From assembly GCA_964590005.1 (NCBI GenBank), contig CAZPVJ010000016.1, forward strand, positions 1 to 7,473: a stretch of DNA of 7,473 bases. Reading direction: 5' to 3'. Position 1 is the stretch's first letter, and each line of letters starts with the position of its first letter. Below are positions 1-5,935 of this stretch, one piece after another. A program made the position numbers and the translations under genes. Source of the DNA: CALJFL01 sp964590005 (GTDB taxonomy: Bacteria > Pseudomonadota > Gammaproteobacteria > Pseudomonadales > Halieaceae). Below the pieces are notes generated by a model. It was not told where the DNA came from and ran no database searches. It saw nothing but the letters and a program-made list of their open reading frames with translations.

Positions 1-95
1 TGTCCATCTTTCAGAGTGAGCTGGTCAGCCGTGACGGTGGAAGCCAGTCCACCAAGGACGACAGTGCCCAGTACTTTTGCTAGTTGCTTGCGCAT
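1..95 (-). CDS. Exported protein of unknown function, N-terminal fragment (cut by left edge)
   Basis: The minus strand opens with ATG at 95-93 and stays open to the window edge, giving 31 codons. The peptide starts MRKQLAKVLGTVVLGG and continues to a signal-peptidase-like STVTA|DQ junction at about residue 23: a basic n-region, a short hydrophobic core and an Ala-x-Ala-like end. The mature part begins DQLTLKDG, a style of start common to gammaproteobacterial periplasmic or outer-membrane proteins (DUF481-type or glycine-zipper proteins begin similarly), but too little is visible to name a family. An AGG Shine-Dalgarno core lies 7 nt before the ATG on the minus strand, and a good promoter lies further upstream (176-206). 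The gene therefore probably has its own transcription start even though it follows the phosphatase gene on the same strand with about 190 bp between them. Confidence 0.7.
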   Translation of the reverse strand, partial: MRKQLAKVLGTVVLGGLASTVTADQLTLKDG

Positions 96-175
96 GTGAA
101 AACCTGTTTTTTTGGCTTGGGAAAGTGTAACGAGCGCTGAATGCACTGCGTATCAGTAATTCGTCAACGTATCGC

Positions 176-206
176 ATTATAGCTGATCGTTGGTCTGGAT
201 TGTCGA
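176..206 (-). promoter_or_regulatory. Sigma70-like promoter for the leftmost exported-protein gene
   Basis: Read on the minus strand there is a perfect TATAAT -10 box (181 down to 176). A TCGACA -35-like box (206 down to 201, five of six consensus bases) precedes it by a 19-bp spacer, slightly longer than the optimal 17. Transcription would begin near 169 and leave a leader of about 70 nt before the ATG at 95. The long spacer is the main weakness of the call. Confidence 0.55.
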
Positions 207-258
207 TATGTGAGGTGCGCCCGCTCCACCCGGCAGCGCACAATCGCCGCGGGATACT

Positions 259-281
259 GAAGCTCAGCTAGCTTCGTTTTT
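259..281 (+). terminator. Small hairpin with plus-strand T-tract, 7 bp past the phosphatase stop
   Basis: GAAGCT (259-264) pairs with AGCTTC (270-275) around a 5-nt loop and is followed on the plus strand by G and then five T (277-281). The 6-bp stem is modest. The orientation is odd: the T-tract serves rightward transcripts, yet no plus-strand gene is visible upstream, whereas the minus-strand phosphatase transcript would meet the same stem without a following U-tract. It may stop antisense transcription into the phosphatase gene, or simply form the 3' stem of the phosphatase mRNA. Confidence 0.4.
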
Positions 282-287
282 GGCGAC

Positions 288-1958
288 TTACCGGTGGGTT
301 AGTACTTCCTTGAGCGCAGTGCCCTGGGCGCCCGCGGGAGGCGGCAAGTGCAGAATTGCCGAGAGTGTTGGTGCTACGTCGATGGGATGTACTAGCCGGT
401 TATGGCTCGCCGCGCCAATCCCCACGCCGGCGAATATGATGGGCACGTGCCGGTCGTAGGCCCAGGGCGAGCCGTGCATGGCCGCCACGGCCCCGCGGTC
501 AAACATGAACCAGTACGGTTCCTGGTAGAGGTAAATGTCGCCGGCCCGCTCGGGGTTTAGGTTATGACGTACGGCCGATTCCGCACCCGTTCCCACGGCA
601 GCCATGGCCTCGTCAACGGTGACAGCTGCGGAGATACCTTGCAGGCCTTCCATGCTGCGTGCCAGTGAGGCCGCGACATCCCTGTGCTTGAGCCCGGCGC
701 TCCTGATTTCCGCCCTGTCGAGGTAGAGATAAGGCCTGAAAAAGTCTTTAACGAGTGATGGGTCGCCAAACAGGGTTTCAGCGGCCTGCCTGGCGGTTGT
801 CAGTACCTCGTCGCTATAGAGGCGCCCGGCAGGGTAACCCAGCTCGGCGGCAAATTCGGGCATTTCGGCAATGCCATGATCCGCTGAGAGCACGATGAGC
901 ACCTTGTCCAACCCGATACGCTGGTCAATAAATTCGAAGAGCTCGGCCAGCGTGCGATCCAGTTGTATAACTGTGTCCTCGTTTTCCAGACTGCCAGGAC
1001 CAAAGAAATGGTTCACCGCGTCGACCCCGGAAAAGCTGATTGAAAGGTAATCTGTAACCTCATCCTGGCCGAGCTCTTCGGCGACGATCAGGGTCTTGCC
1101 AAAATCGAGCAGCAGGCGGTCTCCTTGCGGGCTCACTAGCAAACGGGTGAAAAACAGGGGGTGGTCGGATGAACCAAAGTCATGGGGGAACGTGCGGCCA
1201 TAGCCTTTCAGGTCAACCTCGTAGGGACGGTCGTCGCGTGTACGATGAAGGTAGGATTCGGGGGGTAAAAGCAGTTCCCAGGGCTGGCTGCCCAGTTTTT
1301 CCGCCAGCCGCGCCCGATTCCATTGGTTGACCCACTCCGGGTAGGTATCCATGTAATAGCTGCTGGTCTGAAAGTCTCCACTGTCGGTCGAATACCAGTA
1401 GGCGGTGCCTGTGTGTCCCGCCATCGCGACCGCACTGCGATCCTTGCTCGAAATCCCAAAAACTTTTGCTTTACCGCCTGTGCTGACGGTCAGGGTATCG
1501 CTGAAGGTTGGTACCAGTATGCCGCGAGGTGACCGCCCCTTACTCTGGGCGCGTAACTGGGCAGGGTCTACCTGGGCGCCGGTTACCGGCGTTTGTCGGG
1601 TGGGTAAAAGCGGCGCATCCGGGTCTTCAATGTTGTACCCGAGTTCGCCGGTATCGGCGTGATACCAGACATTGCCAACCATCCCGTGGACAGCCGGCGT
1701 CGCACCGGTTGCCAGGGTAGTGTGGCCCACGATGGTCTCGGTATTGGCGTGCAGGTACTGGGCGTTGTGGAAGACGGCGCCCTCATCGAGCAGATAATTG
1801 AACCCACCGCCATCAAAATTATCGCGGTAGCGCTCGATTAGATCAGCACGCAAGCCGTCGACTGTGACCTGCAGGACAAGCCTTGGCTGCTCAGGCTGCG
1901 CCAGGACCAGGCTCGGGGCCAGGATAACAATACTTAAAAGCACGCGGCTTCGGAACAT
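288..1958 (-). CDS. PafA-type alkaline phosphatase family protein, secreted
   Basis: This 556-residue protein belongs to the alkaline phosphatase superfamily (type I phosphodiesterase/nucleotide pyrophosphatase fold) and most resembles the PafA monoesterases, which release phosphate from organic monoesters in the periplasm. A signal peptide covers residues 1-20 (LAPSLVLA|QP). Two-zinc-site residues are recognisable: D34 (TVDGLRAD), nucleophile T75 (TETIVGH), D313 and H317 (SGVDAVNHFFGP), D360-H361 (SADHG) and H495 (MHGSPWAYDRHVPIIF). N96 (GMVGN) and the K172-x-R174 pair (SSKDRSA) match the Asn and Lys/Arg that contact phosphate in PafA and mark monoesterase rather than diesterase members. Length fits the family. 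The ATG at 1958 has AAGGGA about 9 nt upstream. It is divergent from the DUF3313 gene across 104 bp. No clear Pho box is visible. Substrate preference is inferred from motifs only. Confidence 0.92.
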   Translation of the reverse strand: MFRSRVLLSIVILAPSLVLAQPEQPRLVLQVTVDGLRADLIERYRDNFDGGGFNYLLDEGAVFHNAQYLHANTETIVGHTTLATGATPAVHGMVGNVWYHADTGELGYNIEDPDAPLLPTRQTPVTGAQVDPAQLRAQSKGRSPRGILVPTFSDTLTVSTGGKAKVFGISSKDRSAVAMAGHTGTAYWYSTDSGDFQTSSYYMDTYPEWVNQWNRARLAEKLGSQPWELLLPPESYLHRTRDDRPYEVDLKGYGRTFPHDFGSSDHPLFFTRLLVSPQGDRLLLDFGKTLIVAEELGQDEVTDYLSISFSGVDAVNHFFGPGSLENEDTVIQLDRTLAELFEFIDQRIGLDKVLIVLSADHGIAEMPEFAAELGYPAGRLYSDEVLTTARQAAETLFGDPSLVKDFFRPYLYLDRAEIRSAGLKHRDVAASLARSMEGLQGISAAVTVDEAMAAVGTGAESAVRHNLNPERAGDIYLYQEPYWFMFDRGAVAAMHGSPWAYDRHVPIIFAGVGIGAASHNRLVHPIDVAPTLSAILHLPPPAGAQGTALKEVLTHR

Positions 1959-2062
1959 GAGGCTAAATCCCTTGGGGTTGCTGAAAACTTGATAACAACT
2001 ATCATGATAGCTGGAATATGATTACGCGGATAAGCCCTCCACACATTCAGGCAGGTACACTC
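1959..2062. promoter_or_regulatory. Divergent promoter region with a perfect 12-bp palindrome
   Basis: This intergenic segment must hold the promoters of both the phosphatase (minus) and the DUF3313 gene (plus). It contains the perfect palindrome CTATCATGATAG (1999-2010), placed where a dimeric regulator could affect both directions. On the plus strand TATGAT (2017-2022) is a plausible -10 box; TTGATA (1989-1994) looks like a -35 but sits 22 bp away, too far for a standard pair. On the minus strand TATCAA preceded by TTCCAG at 16 bp is a weak candidate. Promoter positions are tentative; the palindrome is seen directly. Confidence 0.45.
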
Positions 2063-2728
2063 ATGAAAACGCTCTCACACTTGGCCCTGGCTTCATTGAT
2101 ATTCTGTTGGTCGTCTCTCTCGCTGGCCGCGAAAGAAATCAGTGATAAGGATTTTTCCGGCTGGCTGGATGATTATGACTCCCTTGCGTATAACGAGCAG
2201 CTGAACTCATTCGTTTTCTTCAACGAAGACAGCCGAGGCAAGTACGACAAAGTACTGTTGGAGTCGGTCTCGGTCTATTCAGTGGACGCCAAAGCGGACA
2301 AGACCATGGCAACCAAGGCTACCGATTACCTGCGGGTGGGTGTACGCGAGATCTTGAGTAAAAAGGACATCCTGGCGACGGAGCCGGGCCCCGGTGTACT
2401 TCGTTACAACATGGCGATCACAGGGGTGGAGAAGACCAAGGAGCAATTAAAAGCCCATAATCTCATCCCGGTGAGTGCGTTGTTTCGTGGTGCGCAAGAG
2501 GCCTCGGGCAAGGTCGCGACCTACATAGACGCTATGTTCGAAGCGGAGTTGGTAGACAGTGTTACCGGAGAGCGTGTGGCTGCCACTGTTCGCAAGGGTA
2601 TAGGTGAAACCAGCAAGCGCAGTGGTGATGAGCTGACTTTCGAGGACGTACAGCCCACTCTCGATTTCTGGTTGGAGGAATATTCCAGGACGCTCGATGA
2701 CTTTCTGGCGACGCGCCCCGGGCAATAG
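2063..2728 (+). CDS. DUF3313 family exported protein
   Basis: This 221-residue protein has a signal peptide (MKTLSHLALASLIFCWSS, cut probably near LSLAA|KE) and then the DUF3313 pattern. That pattern includes SGWLDDYDSL near the mature start, the KYDKVLLESVSVYSV strand, an EPGPGVLRYNMAITGV segment about mid-protein and a C-terminal FWLEEYSRTLDDFL helix. Many DUF3313 proteins are lipoproteins, but here no lipobox cysteine precedes the mature region (the only early Cys is inside the hydrophobic core), so a soluble periplasmic form is more likely. The family's function is not known. The ATG at 2063 is preferred over an in-frame ATG at 2018 because it has AGG 7 nt upstream and begins directly with the signal peptide, whereas the longer form would add 15 residues ahead of it. 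The gene stands alone: the next plus-strand gene begins 206 bp later. Confidence 0.88.
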   Translation: MKTLSHLALASLIFCWSSLSLAAKEISDKDFSGWLDDYDSLAYNEQLNSFVFFNEDSRGKYDKVLLESVSVYSVDAKADKTMATKATDYLRVGVREILSKKDILATEPGPGVLRYNMAITGVEKTKEQLKAHNLIPVSALFRGAQEASGKVATYIDAMFEAELVDSVTGERVAATVRKGIGETSKRSGDELTFEDVQPTLDFWLEEYSRTLDDFLATRPGQ

Positions 2729-2735
2729 TGCTATA

Positions 2736-2765
2736 GCTCAGACATGAGCCAGCTGCAGAGCTGGC
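2736..2765 (+). terminator. Two overlapping hairpins after the DUF3313 gene
   Basis: Stem one is GCTCA-GACA-TGAGC (2736-2749). Stem two is GCCAGCT-GCAG-AGCTGGC (2748-2765), a perfect 7-bp stem with a tetraloop. They share the bases at 2748-2749, so both cannot form fully at once. Neither is followed by a T-run, so this is not a textbook intrinsic terminator. It may protect the 3' end of the DUF3313 mRNA or act with Rho. Confidence 0.35.
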
Positions 2766-2830
2766 CGAGTAAATCCCTGTCAGCATTTGGCACCCCGGGT
2801 GCGACCCCGGTTCTGTGTCGCCTGTTTTAA

Positions 2831-2836
2831 TATAAT
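2831..2836 (+). promoter_or_regulatory. Consensus -10 box upstream of the AraC-family regulator
   Basis: A perfect TATAAT lies about 100 bp ahead of the regulator's ATG. No convincing -35 box sits 16-18 bp upstream (GGTTCT at 16 bp is the nearest), which would fit an activator-dependent promoter. If used, the leader would be about 90 nt. It includes GTCAC-GG-GTGAC (2921-2932), a small inverted repeat covering the weak ribosome-binding site of the regulator gene. Confidence 0.4.
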
Positions 2837-2934
2837 GGCGGTGGGGTCATTAACGGATTTGACTGGCTTGGCCCACTGCAGAAGGCGGCTTGCCTGCTGC
2901 TTGGACAGTTTATTTGGCGTGTCACGGGTGACGA

Positions 2935-3879
2935 ATGTTAAAGCCTGTATCTTCTGAGAATCAGCATTTGGATTCGCTTGATGAATTCAACCTGGTGCTT
3001 CGTGCTTCGGGTTGGGATGTCGATTTCCGCCAACTTAATCGGGGTGTTGAATCTGCGAGTATTGCAGCCCTGGCTACTGACAGGTTGCGTATCCTGCAAG
3101 TGCATATGGGCAATGCTGTGCATCAGCTTGGTGCCCCACCCGATAACTACCTCAGTTTTGGCTTAATGGCGACCTGCCAGCGTGATGGTCGCTTCGGACG
3201 ACATGCCTTTGATGCCAGTACGTTGATCAACTTTAATACGCCTGCAGGGCTGGATGCTGTTTCTGCAGGCGGATTCGTGGGCTATGGCATATCGCTTCAT
3301 CACTCGCTACTGGAAGGCGGCTATGGTGACCGTCAGGCCGAAGATTTTTGGACGGACTCTGTGGCCTTGAAACGGATCAATGGCTACGCGGACGGTATTC
3401 GCCAGATTATTGAGCGCGCATTTGCCTGTGCCAATGCCGACGCCTCGTCTCAGGGGCTGCATTTTTACCTTCAGGAGCTTGAAGCTGATTTATCCCGGGC
3501 ACTTAAGAGTGCCTGGGGAGCGGGCGAGGAACCAACGAGGCTGCAGCTTGCCGGAAGGACACGAGTGCTGGCTGCCGCCGTCGAATTCATTAACACCCAT
3601 GCGTCTGAACCATTCACGCTGGCCCGTTTGTGCTCCGAAATTGGCACCAGCATCAGTACGCTGGAGCGCGTATTCCAGGAACAGTTTGGTGTTTCACCCA
3701 AGCGTTACCTGCAAGTCGCCAGGCTATCAGCGGTGCGGCGAGCTTTGCTTGACCCCGAGGATGACCGCAGCATTTCCGCTGTTTCAGATGCCTGGGGATT
3801 CTGGCACAAGAGTAAGTTTGCAGCCGACTACCATCGGGAGTTCGGTGAGTTGCCCTCCAGCACACGTCGAACAGCCTGA
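2935..3879 (+). CDS. AraC-family transcriptional regulator
   Basis: This 314-residue cytoplasmic DNA-binding protein has a C-terminal AraC/XylS double helix-turn-helix at about residues 208-306. The first unit reads FTLARLCSEIGTSISTLERV (227-246); the second is SISAVSDAWGFWHKSKFAADY (279-299) followed by HREFGELPS. The GFWH...F..DY..FGE.PS pattern is the strong AraC signature, of the EutR-like flavour. Residues about 15-190 form the effector or dimerisation domain, which I cannot assign to a ligand. The start is well fixed: an in-frame TGA lies at 2929-2931, two codons before the ATG, although the ribosome-binding site (GGGTG) is weak and sits in a small inverted repeat. It lies 164 bp upstream of the sulfatase gene on the same strand, so control of the sulfatase is the most natural guess; autoregulation is also possible. 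No intrinsic terminator separates them. Confidence 0.93.
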   Translation: MLKPVSSENQHLDSLDEFNLVLRASGWDVDFRQLNRGVESASIAALATDRLRILQVHMGNAVHQLGAPPDNYLSFGLMATCQRDGRFGRHAFDASTLINFNTPAGLDAVSAGGFVGYGISLHHSLLEGGYGDRQAEDFWTDSVALKRINGYADGIRQIIERAFACANADASSQGLHFYLQELEADLSRALKSAWGAGEEPTRLQLAGRTRVLAAAVEFINTHASEPFTLARLCSEIGTSISTLERVFQEQFGVSPKRYLQVARLSAVRRALLDPEDDRSISAVSDAWGFWHKSKFAADYHREFGELPSSTRRTA

Positions 3880-3919
3880 TTTTTCGCCTTCCTCTCATAT
3901 TGACGAAATTCTGCTAGTC

Positions 3920-3931
3920 GCCTTTCAGGCG
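3920..3931 (+). repeat. 12-bp repeat copy 1 (GCCTTTCAGGCG), in the sulfatase upstream region
   Basis: The 12-mer GCCTTTCAGGCG occurs here and again, identically and in the same orientation, at 4080-4091. With the preceding C this copy forms a small hairpin, CGCCT-TTC-AGGCG. It lies about 110 bp ahead of the sulfatase start, where a regulator site could be. A chance 12-bp match somewhere in a window of this size is not surprising, so only the proximity is suggestive. Confidence 0.3.
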
Positions 3932-4043
3932 GGTCGTCTATATTTGTTAGATAAAGTCTCTTGGGAGAGGGCTGTTCGCTGCCCGAATGTGCGCTACTAC
4001 TCCCCTGATATTCAAAGTCCGTTGATCAAACAGAGGTAGAAAA

Positions 4044-5744
4044 ATGAGAATTTTGCTGATTGCATTGCTGACCCTGGCAGCCTTTCAGGCGTCAGCCAAA
4101 GAGGTTGTTCACGACGCTGAGTATTACATTCTGGAGATGCAGAATGGTGAGAGGTGGTCCGAGGAAGATTCAGCCCTCGATAAGAAGCTGGCGGAGTTGC
4201 AGGCCAAACATGGCCAGCCTCCCAATATCATCTACCTCCTGTGGGACGATACAGCGTTTGGCGCGGTGGGTTTCCCGGAGTTACAGAAGAACTTCGGGTA
4301 TGAGACGCCTAATATTAACCGCATGGCGGCTGAAGGAATCAACTTCACTCGCATGTATACAGAGCCTTCTTGCACCCCCACCCGGGCGGCAATGCTGACG
4401 GGGCGCCATCCGGTACGACACGGCATGGGTGTGGTGGGAATGCCACACGAGTTCTCTGGCCTTCGCGCAGAAGAGGTCACAATCGCTGAGGTTCTGTCCA
4501 AGGCGGGTTATGCGACCGCGTTCTACGGCAAAGGGCACCTGGGTGATATCGAAGAGAGCTACCTGCACAACCAGGGCTTTGATGAAGCCCTGTTTACCCC
4601 GATGAACCAGATTACCTCGCTGTATTCCCCGCAGGGCAATGCGGTGAACGCGGTTCTTGGCTTACATCCGGAAATCTACCCGCCGGATCCCTACCGGCTT
4701 GACAGCCCCGGGCTGAACCCGGAGGGCTGGGTGCAGATCATCGAGGGTACCAAGGGAGGGGAAGCGAACGAGTGGTGCGGTACCTCCAACGAATGTTTCG
4801 AAAAACTTGACCAGGAATCTGAGAAGCGAACACTGGCGTTCATGCGCAAGAATGCCGAGGCCGGCAAGCCGTTTTTCATCTCATACTGGCCCAATTTCCT
4901 GAATTTCCTCAAGCCTGAGGCACCCAAGCAATCCGTGGCCGGTTTGAAAGTGCCCGGTGCCTTCAAGAACCTGGACGCCTTCATTGGCAAGGTTATGGAT
5001 GAATTGAATGAACTGGGGATCGCCGAGAATACCCTGTTTGTGGCCATGGCTGACAATGGTCCGATGGTGCACAGTCCACCGCCGGGGTGGGGCATGCTGC
5101 CGATGATCTATCGTGGCGGCAAGGGTGATTTCACCGAGGGCGGTGTGCGTACGCCGGCGTTTGCCTGGTGGCCCGGGACGATCGAGAGCCAGGCTGTTGG
5201 TGATATCGTTCATGTGACTGACCTTTACACGACCTTTGCGCGACTCGGAGGGGCGACCCAATATATTCCGACCGACAGAGTCGTTGATGGCCTTGACCAG
5301 ACCGCTCTGTTGCTCAACGGTGATACCCACAGTCGGCGTGATTATGTCTTTATCTACGCAGGCCATGAAATCGGTGCCACTGTCAAAGGCCGCTATAAGC
5401 GGCACTGGATTGGCGCGGGTGATGTTGCAGCGTCGGGGATGCCTGAGGCGTATTACGACCTGTACATGGATCCGCGCGAAGAGAACCCGCAGCTTGTGCC
5501 GCTTATCCATACACAGGGTCAATTCAATGCGATGCTGGCTCGACATAACCTGTTCAAGAAGAAGTACCCCGACGCCGATAATGGCCGTGGTATCCCTTAC
5601 ACAGGATTGAGCAATGCGCGACCGGAAACCAAGGCCATTGAAACCCGTGTGCGGGCCACGATGAAAGCGATGCCGTTTGATGTGGAGGATTACCTCGACT
5701 ATGAACTGCCCGGCAGCGACAGCGTCGGTGACTGGGGCAACTAG
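4044..5744 (+). CDS. Secreted sulfatase (arylsulfatase-like, formylglycine type)
   Basis: This 566-residue sulfatase-family hydrolase would cleave sulfate esters. The signal peptide is residues 1-18 (AAFQASA|KE), so it acts in the periplasm or outside. The maturation motif is C110-T-P-T-R114 followed by AAMLTGR; Cys110 would be converted to formylglycine by an FGE enzyme not present in this window. Other active-site elements are D68-D69 (LLWDDTAFGAVG), K163 and H165 (YGKGHLGD), D337-N338 (MADNGP) and K360 (RGGKGDFTEGGVRTP). The conserved His expected after the PFF strand appears to be replaced: the segment reads PFFISYWPNFLNFLKPE with N287 at that place. A C-terminal subdomain includes YYDLYMDPREENPQ (470-483). 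The ATG has a strong GAGGT 6 nt upstream, and a strong terminator follows 24 nt after the stop. The natural substrate cannot be read from the sequence. Confidence 0.94.
   Translation: MRILLIALLTLAAFQASAKEVVHDAEYYILEMQNGERWSEEDSALDKKLAELQAKHGQPPNIIYLLWDDTAFGAVGFPELQKNFGYETPNINRMAAEGINFTRMYTEPSCTPTRAAMLTGRHPVRHGMGVVGMPHEFSGLRAEEVTIAEVLSKAGYATAFYGKGHLGDIEESYLHNQGFDEALFTPMNQITSLYSPQGNAVNAVLGLHPEIYPPDPYRLDSPGLNPEGWVQIIEGTKGGEANEWCGTSNECFEKLDQESEKRTLAFMRKNAEAGKPFFISYWPNFLNFLKPEAPKQSVAGLKVPGAFKNLDAFIGKVMDELNELGIAENTLFVAMADNGPMVHSPPPGWGMLPMIYRGGKGDFTEGGVRTPAFAWWPGTIESQAVGDIVHVTDLYTTFARLGGATQYIPTDRVVDGLDQTALLLNGDTHSRRDYVFIYAGHEIGATVKGRYKRHWIGAGDVAASGMPEAYYDLYMDPREENPQLVPLIHTQGQFNAMLARHNLFKKKYPDADNGRGIPYTGLSNARPETKAIETRVRATMKAMPFDVEDYLDYELPGSDSVGDWGN
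4080..4091 (+). repeat. 12-bp repeat copy 2 (GCCTTTCAGGCG), inside the sulfatase signal-peptide codons
   Basis: This is identical to 3920-3931, exactly 160 bp downstream, and encodes part of the LAAFQAS stretch of the signal peptide. It could be an intragenic regulator site paired with the upstream copy, or a coincidence. Confidence 0.3.
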
Positions 5745-5767
5745 TCTGTAAAAACCTGACCCTGACT

Positions 5768-5793
5768 AGCGGCGCCACGGCGCCGCTTTTTTT
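5768..5793 (+). terminator. Strong intrinsic terminator after the sulfatase gene
   Basis: AGCGGCGC (5768-5775) pairs perfectly with GCGCCGCT (5780-5787) around the tetraloop CACG, and the last stem base begins an uninterrupted run of seven T (5787-5793). It begins 24 nt after the sulfatase stop and separates that gene from the barrel gene. It is the clearest terminator in the window. Confidence 0.93.
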
Positions 5794-5885
5794 GCTGCAC
5801 ATCATTGCCCTTGTACGGCTGCATAGGTGTGGTGTATTCGGCTGGGGTGTGCTGAAACCGCCTCCCAACATCTGCCAGTTTGCGC

Positions 5886-5891
5886 GATAAT
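5886..5891 (+). promoter_or_regulatory. Possible -10 box for the barrel gene
   Basis: GATAAT (five of six consensus bases) lies 44 bp before the proposed CTG start of the barrel gene. The gene needs its own promoter because a strong terminator precedes it. No good -35 hexamer is visible at the proper distance, so the call is weak. Confidence 0.3.
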
Positions 5892-5935
5892 GTCGTTAGC
5901 GAAAGCCGACGTGGATTGTCGGGGAGGGTGCCGGA

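Noticed and set aside
25..243. A minus-strand 72-codon frame across the left intergenic region
   Set aside because: It overlaps, in a different frame, the better-supported signal-peptide start at 95 and the promoter behind it, and the peptide shows no recognisable features.
1959..2062. A Pho box in front of the phosphatase gene
   Set aside because: No pair of CTGTCAT-like repeats with the right spacing is visible; PafA enzymes are often not under strict phosphate control.
2791..2812. GC-rich inverted and direct repeats (GCACCCCGGGTGC and two ACCCCGG copies), considered as a tRNA arm or repeat element
   Set aside because: No cloverleaf can be built around them and no T-tract follows the stem, so they do not support an RNA gene or terminator.
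2835..2957. A short plus-strand frame of about 40 codons starting at ATG 2835, overlapping the regulator start
   Set aside because: Its ATG overlaps the TATAAT box, it has no ribosome-binding site, its composition is unconvincing and it runs into the regulator gene in another frame.
3380..4039. A plus-strand frame of 219 codons overlapping the AraC regulator and the sulfatase upstream region
   Set aside because: It is out of frame with the AraC helix-turn-helix, rich in Ser, Pro and Arg as typical shadow frames are, and has no recognisable domain.
4881..5546. A long minus-strand frame (221 codons) inside the sulfatase gene
   Set aside because: It lies entirely antisense within a gene whose catalytic motifs are clear; the peptide has no domain-like pattern, so it is a codon-bias shadow.
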